NCBI GenBank assembly: GCA_037783545.1 | Contig: JBBELK010000298.1 | Span: 4,836,001 to 4,900,000, forward strand | Reading direction: 5' to 3' | From: Henricia sp. BOLD:AAB3569 | Lineage: Eukaryota > Echinodermata > Asteroidea > Spinulosida > Echinasteridae | DNA length: 64,000 nt | In this document: positions 1 through 13,000 of the stretch, piece by piece | Layout of the letters: every line of letters starts with the position of its first letter | Numbering within the stretch: position 1 is the stretch's first letter | Notes under the pieces: generated by a model | What the model saw: only the letters and a program-made list of their open reading frames with translations | Databases searched by the model: none | Told to the model about the DNA's origin: nothing | Position numbers and translations under genes: made by a program

Positions 1-1251
1 TTGAAGTCGGCATTTCTGCCTTACCCAGCTCTACATTTTACATATCGCCATCCGGTCCGACAACCACCCAAGATAAACGCTATTTACAAGTCCATAAACG
101 TATTTTGTTGATGGTCCCCAACGTGGCGCGGCCCCTAACGTGGCGCACTTTACTTTCCGTTCTCTCTTGGTGCAATAAACAATCTGTTGCACTTGACATT
201 AAAAGGAAATAAAGTTCTTAAAGTGTTCGTTTTGTCCAGATTGTTATTTTGTACTTGTTGATGAGTCAAAATATTAAAGTATTACTTTTTCTTGAGCCTA
301 TGAATTCTACTCTTTTCTTCCTGCGCTTTCTTCTTTTCTTCTATGTATCTTGGCAATTTGGGATTAGCTATGGTACATCTTTTGTCTAAATTAGTGAATG
401 CCTATTTCTTCTTAAAATGTGTGCTACTCACTTATCGTCCTGCTGGATTCCTTCAGTAGTCGATCTTCAGTAGTCGATCATAAAAAAAGAATGTGAACGA
501 TCGTGTGCGCAGTAGCAGGTTGCCACAATTGATCGCACGATCAGTCGCTGATCATCACTGAGTCGCACGATAAGGCCTAACTTACGATTGATCTTGCGAT
601 TATTTTGCGTCTATTGGCGTCGCGCATGTACGCTCGTGGCCAGTGACACCCAAACACTCCCGGATGTTCTACGTCACGCAAAGAAATCACTAGACCAGTC
701 CAGTAAGCCCCGCCGACTTAGAAACGCGTCTAGCAACTTTAAAATGCGCACAATCAGTAGATTGGTTAAGATCACCAAAATACCATGTGGATCACCACTG
801 CATGTACTTCAAAATGATTGGTTGGTAGAAATTTGGGGGGCGGAGCTTAAAGGCCCCCATGTATCATTTGCAAGATAAAACTTTTTACAAATTTGTGGAA
901 TAAGAGTGTAACATATCTAAGGAAGAATGTTGGTAAACTAGCCTGAAGAAATTTTAGCTACTTAGATGCATCAATGCTTCAGAAAACCTTGAAAATCTCA
1001 GTACGAGACCTTTTAGAAAACCACCTTCGGTTGTCAATTTCCAGCATGAAATACCATTTTGGACGAAAATAAATTCATGTGGTGTTTGTTACCATTGCTA
1101 TCAACACTTCATCAATACCATTCCTATCAACTTCCTGTCAACTATAATGAAACCAAAATTGGGTCATTGCAAATGATACAATGGGCCTTTAAAGGCATCT
1201 GGTTCGATCTACATGTATTGTCAAATATGCCTTGTTATTTGCTTTCTCCAG

Positions 1252-1476
1252 AAAATCTAAACTACGACGATGGCAGATTGCATTCTTCATACTCCTGGTC
1301 CTAGCCATTGCAGCATCCCTTACCATGGGGTTGTTATACTACTACCAGGACACCGGGGAACGGATCATAGAAGTGACTGATCCGCCGACCACACGACGGC
1401 CTCCACCTACCGGAGAGTACCAGTATGCTAAGGCGGCCGTGTCAACTGATGCTGGCCAGTGCTCGGAGATTGGCAG
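1252..1476 (+). CDS. GGT: GGT exon: membrane anchor and stem
   Basis: A polypyrimidine tract and AG (TTTGCTTTCTCCAG) precede position 1252, and the donor GGCAG/GTAAGA follows 1476. The exon starts with the last base of a codon. It encodes the basic KSKLRRWQ, a hydrophobic span of about 21 residues ([20 protein letters not shown]), a proline/threonine-rich stem and [16 protein letters not shown]. The split codon AG/G joins this to exon 23370, giving [16 protein letters not shown], the canonical N-terminal region of the family. No in-frame ATG lies just upstream. The only ATG in this frame (1324) is inside the membrane span. The true start must therefore be in an upstream exon. Confidence 0.88.
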
Positions 1477-4400
1477 GTAAGATCTCATTTCAAGTTTATT
1501 CGGTATTTTTTACGTATACATTCATCATCATCATCATCATCATCACTTTATTTCCATACTCAATACACAGAACATAATAATAATTTTTAGGGAACAAAAG
1601 GAAAAAGTAGGAGTACAGAGGAAATCCACAAAGCTTGTCGAGTGAGGATTCCCTAGAAGTAAACACATATTACAGTCTAAAGAGGAAATAATAGTGAATA
1701 ACTACATTGGTGTGATAGTACAGATAAATCAAAGAAAGTAAAAGTACATGTAAAAAGAAAATTTAACATAACGGGATATTACGGAAACATGATCGTTAAA
1801 ATAAAATCATGCCGAAATGGATTGATTCGGTCGAAATCAAAAAAAGTAACAAATTAATTGATTAAATTAAATTAAACGCAAGGTTACATATATCAAGGTT
1901 ATATAGTAAGAAGACAATGATTATTAGTCTATACATGGAATGCGTGTGCAAAAGAAACAAAACAAACAAACAAACGCAAAAGAAGCTATATATGAAGTCA
2001 TGCCCGAGATTAACGATCGTGAAAAGATGCACAATCACCAATAAGATTATAAATTGCATATTTATCCAAGAGTTGAGCTTTAAATTAATTTGTTCACATT
2101 GAACAAAGATTTAAAGGAAATTACCTCCTGGAATCAACAGATTTTCTAATTCTAAGATACGGTACTTCCTACTTGCACTTCTGTCGAAAATTTTGCATTT
2201 CTGAGATAAATACACTTTAAAATTGCTGCAGAGTGTAATAATAATGTATGTGTAAAAATTTATGGTGCGAGTGGTGTGTAAGCGTGACAATACAGGGCGC
2301 TGCGTGCGCGCGTTAATGGTTATCTTATGCAAAAACTTAGTGCAATTTTTTTTAATAAGAATTTTTCTGTGGAAAAGCAGCATTTGCGACAAAAGTGCAT
2401 ACAAGTATAATTTAGAATTACATTATCTGTTGATTCAAGGAGGTAATTTCCTTCGAATCTTTGTTCAATGTACATGTATACAAAAAAGAAATATCGTTTG
2501 TTTCCACTTACATCATCTCCATACTAACATTTTTTAAATGTACATCCAGCATGTCCAGGAGAACTCAAATTCCTGGACTAGATATTGCAATGTAGGTTCA
2601 AATCCTGGTCACGACATGTTTTGACATTTATGCCCTTGAGCAAGGCACTTTACCATGCTTGCTTTAATACAATGGAGGCAGAGGCAACTTGATTGTCTTG
2701 ATGCAGACTACAAGTACATGTAGTTGCCCTGCTCATATCGTAAAGAGATTGTTAAATCTGATGGTGTTCAGTTGTTTCAGCTGGTTTCTCTGTAATAGAC
2801 TTTGGTCGCCCTTTCCTGGAGTGTCCTGTGGGCCTTGAAATGAAAAAAGCCAGCATATTCATTGCCAGTTCCAGGGGGAGGTGGATGCACTCTCCCCCGC
2901 CCCCATAAATTGTAAAAAGGGAAGAGGGGAGAGGAGGGGAGGGAAGAACGCACTCCCCTTCGCATGTAGTATATATGGTACATGTAGTAGTCCCCCTGAA
3001 AAATGTTCTGGATCTGCCTATGATATTGCAGCATGATGTGTTGGTGCCCAATGAAAGCAGGGAGCAATTGCATAATATCCCCCAACTCGAAAATAACCTT
3101 TTAAAAATAGATATTTTATCAGACCATCGCCATCTTTGTCTTAATTGTTCCCCACATGTGTCGGGCATGATCAGTGAATCTGCTTGACTGTGCGACAGCA
3201 CGTATAATCTGCCGATGTAGTTAGTCATTAGTGAAAGAACCATTGTCTATGCTGCACATTTGCTCGATTGAGTTCCAGAAAGAAACAAATTAATAAATAT
3301 TGGTAAAAACTGCAAGACTTTAAATTTGTTAATGATGAGTGGTAGAGTAACACTCTTGTTGGCTTTAAGAGGCAAAACGATACTGACAGCATTGTGGAAT
3401 GGATTGCTATGCTTTATTGATTACACATGTACTATGTACAATGAAAACTCTTGATGTAACTGAAGCCAAATTTAAGATAAAAACAAATTTAATGTTGTAA
3501 TTTTGTTTGTGTTGTAGTGCAAGTTAATTTGTTAATTTTGATTTCACAGTTTTCACCAAGCCTGTAACTTGTATAATTGACAACAGACATGAAAGCCTTT
3601 AGACGCAGGCTTGTCAATGCGCAGGTAAGGAACGAATTCGTGCAACGAAATTCATCACTCCAAGCCTTACTATGGAGCTGTGAATTTCGTAACACGAATT
3701 TGATTCTTACGTGCGCATTGACAACTGACGAGCCTGCGTCTTTAAGCCGATCATACATCGACCTTGCAACTGGAAGCAACTGACCAGTTGCTGTCGATGT
3801 GTGCGTAGCGTGCTCATCGACAGCAACTGATCAGTTGCGCAACTGGCGGCAACTGAAAGCATCCAACCAGGTCTACATTTCCATAGTGCGCACATCGACA
3901 CGGCAACTCGAGTGCATTGGCCTTGCAGCTGGAAGCAACTATGTAGTTGCTGTCGATGTGTGCCTCCCGTATTCAGACGCACTTGTGTAACTGACAGTGC
4001 TTGCAAGTATCTGTAAATTGACACAACTAACTGCAGCTGGATACAACTACATGCCAGAAAGCAGAACATGAGCAACTCGTACATCAACCTGTTTCAGCAA
4101 CTGATCAGTTGCTCCCAGTTGCCACGAGTTGCTTCCATTTGCCAGAGACATCAGTTGCCGTACGGTAGTTGCTTCAAGTTGCAATGTCAATGTACGCTAA
4201 GCTTTAGTAATTAGAAAATGAAAGTTTACAAACTACTGATATGTGATTTTTTTAAAACATACAGTAAAATCTCGTTATAACACCATAGGTGTAGGGGAGG
4301 GGGGGTGATGACTTTTGAAAGTGGGGGGGGGGGGGGGGGGGCAACCATTTGTTTTTCCCCCCACTTGTTTGCCTCCCATATCTGATTTAATTCATGTTTT

Positions 4401-7400
4401 GTCGGCAAAATCATGGTACTGTCGGCAAAAATTGAAAAGTTAATGAAACTAATATTTATACACCGCTGATAAAATGCCACGGCAATGGCAATGCTATTAC
4501 ATTATATTACATTTATGTCTATACAAGCTTGATGCGTTAGGCCACTCACCCGCTTACCGACAACCCCCGCCCCCTTCCCGCTGAGCGACACGTACAGGAG
4601 CGACCCACTGTGTGCTCCCCCAACTTTTAAAGAGCTTGCTACGCCTATGTAACACCCCCTGATATAAAGCTCTTTCCGATATAAAGCTCTTTTTTCTAAG
4701 TCCCGGGCCATTATTCTGTGCATTGTATTTAGGCATTATGGTTATATCGCTATCTGGATATATTTATAAAGCTTAAATTATTTGGGTCCCTTTGAAAAGC
4801 GCTATAATGGAATTTACTGTACCGTAGTTTTTTTCAGTAAAATAGGAAAATAATACAGCATTCTTAAAGAGGTAATACATGTAGAACAAAAACTCTGGAT
4901 GCTAGGATAGGGCGACAATTTGTGTGTAAAAAAGCTATATTAGGGCGACACGCTCTATTAGGGCGACATTTTGGTGTTGCCCTAATATTTTTGAGATTAA
5001 AAACAATTTTTTAGGTCAAAAACAATTTTTTTTAGGACTAGAAGTAGAACCAATTCTCCTAGGTCTGAAACCATTTTTGGAAGCTTCGGGTAAAAAAATA
5101 AGGTGTCAATTTGAGTAATTCTTGCCGAAATTTTGGTGGTCCCCGGGGAAAGGTTTCCCGTAATGTCGCCCTATTGCGGCATCCAGAGTTCTTACAATTT
5201 TCAAAATAATTAAGTTTTCTCTTTTAAATTGAGAATACATGTAGTACACGTACATATCTACAAGTTGTCTCACCATGACCATGTGAATTGTCACATGGTC
5301 ATTAGGAGACATTTTGACTTTCCACTGGATGATGCAAAGTTTCGATGTACCATGCCGGTCCGGCCCACCACACGAAACATACAATGGACACTCATAACAT
5401 TTGGTAAGGTCATTAACAGGTGGTGACCACCGGTTGCTGTATAAGAATCACAGGGCTACACGCAGTGGTCGATTTAGAGCATATTTACATGCACCATGTA
5501 CCAGTGCATGTAGAATTTCATCTGTGCATGTAGATTTTCATCTGTGCATGCAAAACTCAACCAATTTTCAAGAAAAAATCACATTTGTGCATGCAGATTT
5601 TTTTGGTCCAAATCGACCCCTACGTGGATGTGGGTAGCTGCCAAGATTTATCATGCACACGTGAACAATCTCACTTAGGATTATTGCAGTGCATTCCGGT
5701 ATGTTTTAACTGTGGATTTTTTTCTACTACATACATGTATATGGCCATCTCATTCCTCCTGCAAATGCTGTATTCCCCCTGCGGGAATTTATTTTCACAC
5801 GTGGTTTAAGTTAAACATGGTTTTTGAATAAAGTTAGAACACATGATTGGTAAACTGTTAAAAGGGGGCGTTACAGTGTATTTCCACACGTAATTAGAAG
5901 CCCATGTTTATAAAATTGCTCTGTAGAAATTCTGTCGCATATGTAGTGCAGTAGTAGAGCACTAAAATGAAAACGTCACCCTTTGTGTGTTGCCATGGTT
6001 TTTGGTTCTACGGTACACTAAAACCAGTGAACTGTTTCCCTGCGCTTTAGCAATGGACGTTTCAGACTACCAGCGAATGTTTAGACCCAATTACCATGGC
6101 AACTGACGTCACACTTTAGTAGTCTATTCTTCTGAAAACTTGAAAAATCCATGCATGGTTTTTGTGTTGAGTTAAATGGTAAAAAAGTCTTCTGCAAAAG
6201 ACTTATTAGAAAACCATCTCCAGTTTCTAATCCAAAGTACATGTACCATTTTGGACTGAAATAAAATCATGTGGTGTTTGGTACCATTGTTATTAACACT
6301 TTTTTTCTTATCAACTCGTGGAAAAAAATGGGGTCACTGCAAATGATGTGTTCTACCTTTAACCAAGTTTTAATTTACACGAAAGCTTTCTTGGAAAGCA
6401 ACATCTAATTATTTTGTTATGTGTCTTTCATGACCACTTTTACCTCACGCTTTTTGGTAGACATAAATGGTGTTCCATCCAGCCACCACCAGATCACCCT
6501 GGGGTGTAAGAGTGATGGCACAAGGATCTTCACATGCTGAGATTGCACATGATGCAATGTATTGGCCATCAGGACTGTACTGCAGAATATCACTAAGAAT
6601 TTGCCACCTACCTACAGCAACATAAATGTTGCCATTACTGTCACAGCAGACATCACATGGCCACTTGTTTTCCTCTGTGTGACTGGTCATATCCACTGAG
6701 AATATCATCTTACCGGTATCGTCATAGCTTATGGAATACAACTTCCTCTCAGAGTGGTGAGTGTAAATAAGCTGCTGCTTGTAGATGGTGAGATAATTAC
6801 TAACCCCTGGAGCATATACTGTCCTGATGTGGGATCCATCTGGGTTGTGTAGAGATATCTCCTCACTGCCCCTGTAGCCAACTGCTATCAGATTGTTGCC
6901 ATCAACTGCCAGACATGTTGGTTTGCTGTGTTGGGCGTGATGTAGTTTGAACTGTTGAAGAAGCTGACATTGTGTATTGAAGACCTTAACTGTATGTTGG
7001 TCCAGAAGGATGAACTGGTCATCTTTGTTCACTGCGATACTGTGTACACTTTTCAATCCTGTAATTTGGAGGTCTTGTACATCAAAGGTTGTAGGGGTTG
7101 CAGCTAAGTGGTGGCTTCTTGTTTTAGATAATGAACATGTGAACACCTTGGTCCCGTTTTCTCTAATACCAACAAAACTATTGTTGGACAAGACTGCAAA
7201 TAACGGTACGGTTCCTAGTTCTATGGCTTTGCTTGGACCTAATCTTGTCTTAAGTTTCCACTTTACAGGCTGCCATTGTTTTTTTGTAACCAACTTGCCA
7301 ACAAATTTCTCATCACTTTCTTCAAAGTCCATGAAAGATAATCCCTCAGGAACATTCTCTGGCCGTTTCTTTGCCAGTTCAGTGAGATTATGTAAGACTT

Positions 7401-10055
7401 TGTTTTGAAGTTCCAGAATCTCATAGTGACTTGCTTGAGTCACAAGTAGGTTGACCTCCTCAAGCTTCTGTTTTGACTTTGTCAGCTCATTGCTGTTGGA
7501 AGCTTGGACAGCTTCAAATTTGCTGACTCTCTCCTTGTAAATTTTTTCCGTTTCCCTCACAAGTTTCTTTTCTTCTGCTCTGATCTTGGCAACCTCCTCA
7601 TCAGCCTTTCTGGAGATTTTCTTCTTGGTGTCTGTGAATGCAGCATCCATTTTCTTGCGCATTGTGTCGGTTACTTTGATAGTATTGCTGAATTGTGTCT
7701 TGCTGTTGTCAGCTGCAGCAAATGAGTCCCCTATTGTTTTCTTGCATTGCTTGACAGCCTCGTGCAGGTCAACAAGGGAGTGCTTTACATGTTGAAGGAC
7801 TGAGCAGGTTGTGCATACTAATTGCTTGCATGTGTCACAGTAGATATTAAGGCTCTGATCTGGATGCTTGCCACATTTTGGAACCTCTTCTCTGAGTTTA
7901 CTTCTGTAAATAATCTCGCCTGATTGAAACTGAGCCAGGGTATAGATCTTGTGAGATTTCATCAGAGACAAACGTTCATGTGCCTTTTGGCATTCCTGAC
8001 AGAGGAAATGTTCACAGTCCATGCATCTTGAGATGGCCTGATTCTGTTCATCACAGCCTTGACATTTGATGACCGACTCTTGCCCCTTTTTAAGTAACTT
8101 CTCCTGTATTGTAAATTCTTCAACCAGTGCACTCAGTCGAAAGTCATTAGGTAAGCCATTAACCCCAGATCCGCTTAGTTTTGTTTCACGTCTGCAAAGG
8201 GGACAAGTCAGCTTAGTACGGTCTGGAGTTTGGTGCTGTATGAGTTTTTGAAGACACTGCAGACAATAACTATGCAAGCAGTCCAAGAGTTTGGGCTGCT
8301 TGAATCGGCAGGAGCAGATGGAACATTCCAGGTGGCCTGTGCTAATTGTCTCCAGCAAGGATTCAGCTGTTACATCAGATGCCATCTTTATCTAAAAATT
8401 GGAAGAGAAGTGTAAATATGGTTACAGTACTCTATCGCAATCACTCAGTGTCTCTTACTCCAAAGCACAATGTGCATTCAAAGCCTTTCATCCAGTCTAC
8501 CAGTTTGGGCACTGGTTCCCTCCTTTCAAGAGCCAGATGTATTCTCAAAGCCTGAATAACTGTAAATGAACAACAGGGCAATAGTATACAAACATTGACT
8601 GCAATGAGGGACGTGGTTAAGATTATAGGCCTTAGGTGATCTCGAAAATTTAACTATACCCAGAGGCAGAAACGGAGGTTCACTAGTAATATACATACAT
8701 ATGTACATGTATAGGCTAGACATGAAATTTGTGCCAGCGTGACGTAGATGTGCATAATGAGCTTCAAGCATGCACGTACATATTTTGTGTGTGTGATTCC
8801 CTGCTTGCGTTTCTCACCGGGCACTATAGTCTCAAAAACCAGTGACTGGTTTTTGCGCCCTCTGGAGATTGCTACATGCAGTGCAGCAATGTGCTTAGAT
8901 ACGCTGGACAGGACATTCCCTGTGTATTTATGGAGCAACGGAAAGGTTGGCATTGATGACAATATTGGTAGCATAGTTCACCTGATAGTATTCGCTGTTG
9001 GGCACTTCTGTTATTTCCTCAAGGACTTCAACATCTGTGAGATCAAAACAAATTTGAGATTTTGCCATTACCAGTGCGGCCTGATAAGAGTGAAATTCTT
9101 TACAGTCCTTAGCAACCATGCAAATTCTGACTAAAAAAACCCTATACCTACATGTATAAGAAAACATGTGTGGGTGGTGTTTCAGCAAGAATGAACAAGA
9201 ATAGCAGTCCTCAATTCTGTATGCATGTCTCTTAAACCTCTAATTATCCCACCCACCTGCTGAAATGTTCCCTAATTTTTGTTTACCGGTCATTTAACAC
9301 ACAACCCATGCATGGATTTTTCTTTAGGGTTTTCGAAGTACATGTGTACATGTATTACTGCATCTAAGAGGCTGTAATTTATACATATTAAGGCAGTTTA
9401 TCAACATGTGTATTTCCCCAAGGCTATTGTATTCCAGTTTTAGACAAACGTCTATTTTAATATATGTTTGAAAATTTGTATCTTGCACTGGAGGGCACTT
9501 TTTCATACAATGAGCCTGAGCGGTTCCGGCACTAACACCGTTGACCTCATCTACTAGACCGTGTACGTCTCGTAGTGAGTCCCACTTCTGGGGACCAGTC
9601 AGTGAATGGCAATAAAGTTTTAACATTGTGACGATATTCTTTGAATTAACAATTTACCGTACCAGGTTTGTAAATGCCCAGACGCGGAGTCCCGCATGCT
9701 GTCGAGGTCAACTTACACAGTCTCTACCTCCTACCATTTTTATACTAGGGTCACCTCCAGTTTCGACCAGAAATGAGCAAGATCAGAGGTCCATGCCATA
9801 TTTTGTTGCATACCCCATCCCGGGCCCCATCCTAATCGAACCCATTAAGCCCATGGCAAGGGAAAGTCTGCTTGACCAATAGAGAGTTTTCACAGGGGGT
9901 CATGGGTCACTATTGCTTGTCCTTCAGATCGGGAGAGAACAACAGAGCCACGTGGGGAATGTACGTGGCTGCTAGCAAAAAATAGCCCATATACATGTAC
10001 CTATATTGTTCTCTCCCAATCTGGAAGAAAAACAATAGTGACCCGTGACATTTTT

Positions 10056-10095
<40 letters not shown>

Positions 10096-13000
10096 AAAGT
10101 GCACTATAGGGAATGGCGACAAAGGTCAAGGCCTGACCTTTGTTAGTGATTGTATATGGTGAAAGTACCAAACGGATGATTTAACATTTTGTAAGATTGA
10201 CAATATTTCAAGTGCATGTAATGACACCTGCATGGTGACATCACGATGTCATTATAAGTACTGTGCATTAGACCATGTACAGTGTACATGTAGTGACCAA
10301 TGTGCATGTGAAGTTTGAACAGGAATATTGAAAAGTGTCCGAAAAAGTATAGACACAAAAAATACAGAAGAAAAATTCTGACATTTATATCTCTGTGGTT
10401 GTTTTTATCCCAAAAAGTAAAAAATGTGGCTTTACAAGAGATTGCGTATGCAGGGTTGTAATGAGTCTCCCTCTGCTCGAGTCCCAAGTCAAGTCAAACT
10501 GCCTTCGAGTGTCAAGTCAAGTCAAATTACCTTTGAGTCCCAAGTCATGTCAAACTGCCTTCGAGAGTCAAGTCAAATCAAATGGCCTTCGAGTCCCAAG
10601 TCAAGTCGGTTATGTTGGTCAAGTCGGTTATGTTGGTCAAGTCGGTTCAAGTCAAGTAGTGACGACAGTAAATTTGTTCAAGCTAATTTCAAAATGTGTC
10701 TCAATGCTGAAACTTGCATTCATGTAGGGTATTTGTGTTGTTCTGGCCAAGAATGATCTATCTTAAAACAAAGCTTATAGTGTATCTGTAGTGCTGAATT
10801 ACAATTTGGTCCACAAAAATTAATTTTTTTGGCAGACTTGAGTAAAGTCATTTGAGGTTCGAGTTTCAAGTCAAGTCATTTGGGGCTCGAGTCTCAAGTC
10901 AAGTTTTGTATTCGTACTCCAAACTTGCAAAGGATGACGTCCTGATTTGATATGATTTTTGTTCTGAATGCTGGAAGTTATGCAAGATGTTAATATACAT
11001 GTAGGTTGTCTTGTTCAGTTTTAACAAAATACATGTATCTCCCAAGTTCGTTTCAGATGCATTCAATATATTCAAAGAGAGCATTCAATTTGGTTTTTCA
11101 AGCACGCAATCGGTAAAATTCCGCACTCAAATTATGAAAACTATGTGCATTAAATTTTGAAATACCAGCAAAAATCATTCAAATTCACCCAAGCCCCGAG
11201 CTTGGGCTAAATTGAATAAAGATTAAATGCTTTGTATTTGGATGATGCAGATTCTAATCTGGATGTCTTAGCGAATAAATGTGAATGTCTTTAAATGAAA
11301 CTAAATAACGTGAAAATAAATAAGAACCAGAGAAATTGCATCCTGATCAAAATAACTTGAATAGGTACTCCCACAAACGATTTAGAATTCACTTCTGATG
11401 AATTTAAACGAGAAAACCTATAATTAGTAATATCTGTTTTTCTTATTATTATGCAAGTGGTATTTTTGTTATTATGCAAGTACCGCAGGGCTTCCCCATA
11501 ACTTTTTTTAACACTGGCCACCCGGGCCACTGTGGTCACATCTTGACTGGTCCGCCGGCATCTTGAGTGGCCCTCCATTTTTTACATGTCATTTTTACAG
11601 GTTACTCTCCGCACCCCCTAACCCCCCCCCCCCCCCCCCGCACCCCCTCCCCCCCCCCCCCCCCCCCCCCCCAAAAAAAAACAATGCCATCCATGTACAC
11701 TTGTTTGATTGGCTGCCTGTCGATGTGGATTTTTTTTATTGTTTCAGCAAAGCCTTGGATTTACGCGCATCTCGACCTACATACACTCGCGATCGTGCAC
11801 CATCCGTGCATTCCGATTGGTTGCTTTGCCATGATGTCACACACAGAGCTAAATTTATGAATGAAACCATGGAGCTATTCCACTTGTAGTGAAGGGGAGC
11901 CATAACTATGCAAACTTGCACTAATATCCATGTAATGACTACATATTCTTTGTCCGTAGTGTGGTTCAAACATCGATGTTCAAGTCAAGAATTCTGTCAC
12001 TGAGTGCAGAAACCATGTGCACAAATAATTCCACGGTTGCTGGATTTAGAGAAAAATCATCCAAGGGGCCGTGACTTGCAAGGGGCCGCGTGACTTGCTT
12101 GCCGTGCCAGTAATGTTGCACGAGATTGAATACATGTACATGTATGTCAGTGAGAAATTTCTTATGTATCGCATGATCACCATTTTGCAATCCAAATTGC
12201 GATGCAATGCCTATGAACATTTATCTTTTCCTCCATTGTTTGCAACATTGTTGAGTTACCTATTTGAATAATAAACTTTAAAAAACTCTAACTTGTGTCG
12301 TTTGTCGTCTGTTCTTCCATCCTGATTAGCTCGAAAAAGTTGTTTACGGACGCGGTGTACATGTATCGCGCACCGTAGGCGCAAGACTACGGGGACTTCC
12401 GTAGTACGCAATAGAGTCATTTTAGTTAGCAGCCTGGACGCTCCTCGTGTCTGGTTAACATGTTCCTCACGGAGGCTGCTGTAACTAGTATTCGCCACAA
12501 CACAAATTACGTCGTGAGAGGCTTGTCAGACATGAGGTGCGTCCAGTCTACGTCTGCGTGCACGCACGTGCTACACAGCATACATGTAGTGCCCGCTGCA
12601 TAAGTAGGCTTACAACATGCTACTTGCCCAGTGCCCCGCGCCACGTGTAAATCAAATGTTTGTTGTCCTGTGCGCGGCGTGGCACAGACCATACCAGCAG
12701 CATGCATGGCATCGGCCTTGTGTTAGATTTCATTTTACGTCGATTCAGCGTTTGCCGAGCACACGGCCACGCACGCACTGTGACGATCGCACTGAAAATT
12801 GTTTTCACTCGATCTTCGACTAGCAACAAGTCAAATTCATTTACATTTTACAAACTCCGTCGCATTGCAGAAAAATCTGGGCTTGAAAAAGGGAAGCGAA
12901 AGGGACTAGCTAGGCCGGGCATGCACGGTGTGTGTGCAGCTGGCGAGCTCATCGCAAGATCGTGACGGTTCGTACACGTACATGTTCCCATGCATCATGG

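Larger units (their letters stand above)
1..1550. repeat. Upstream copy of the ~62-kb tandem duplication boundary
   Basis: This stretch matches 62136-64000 closely and in the same order: the TTGAAGTCGG start, the ACGTGGCGCGGCCCCTAACG block, the 300-700 region, the GGT membrane-anchor exon and the (TCA)n run just after it. The main difference is about 300 bp (roughly 62350-62645) present in the second copy but absent here between AAAGTTCTT and AAAGTGTTCG. That loss removes most of a small inverted-repeat element. The two copies are direct repeats about 62.1 kb apart, so they mark a tandem segmental duplication. Unmerged haplotypes in an assembly would look the same. Confidence 0.9.

Noticed and set aside
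588..878. 96-codon frame upstream of the GGT anchor exon
   Set aside because: The corresponding region near 63080-63300 has indels that break it, and the sequence is repeat-like.
1324..1326. ATG in an excellent start context (ACCATGG) inside the GGT anchor exon
   Set aside because: Starting there would cut the membrane span in half and leave no cytosolic segment. An upstream first exon fits the phase better.
12620..12965. Overlapping frames of 60-100 codons on both strands
   Set aside because: They are within the hAT-like element, with no transposase motifs and no agreement between frames.
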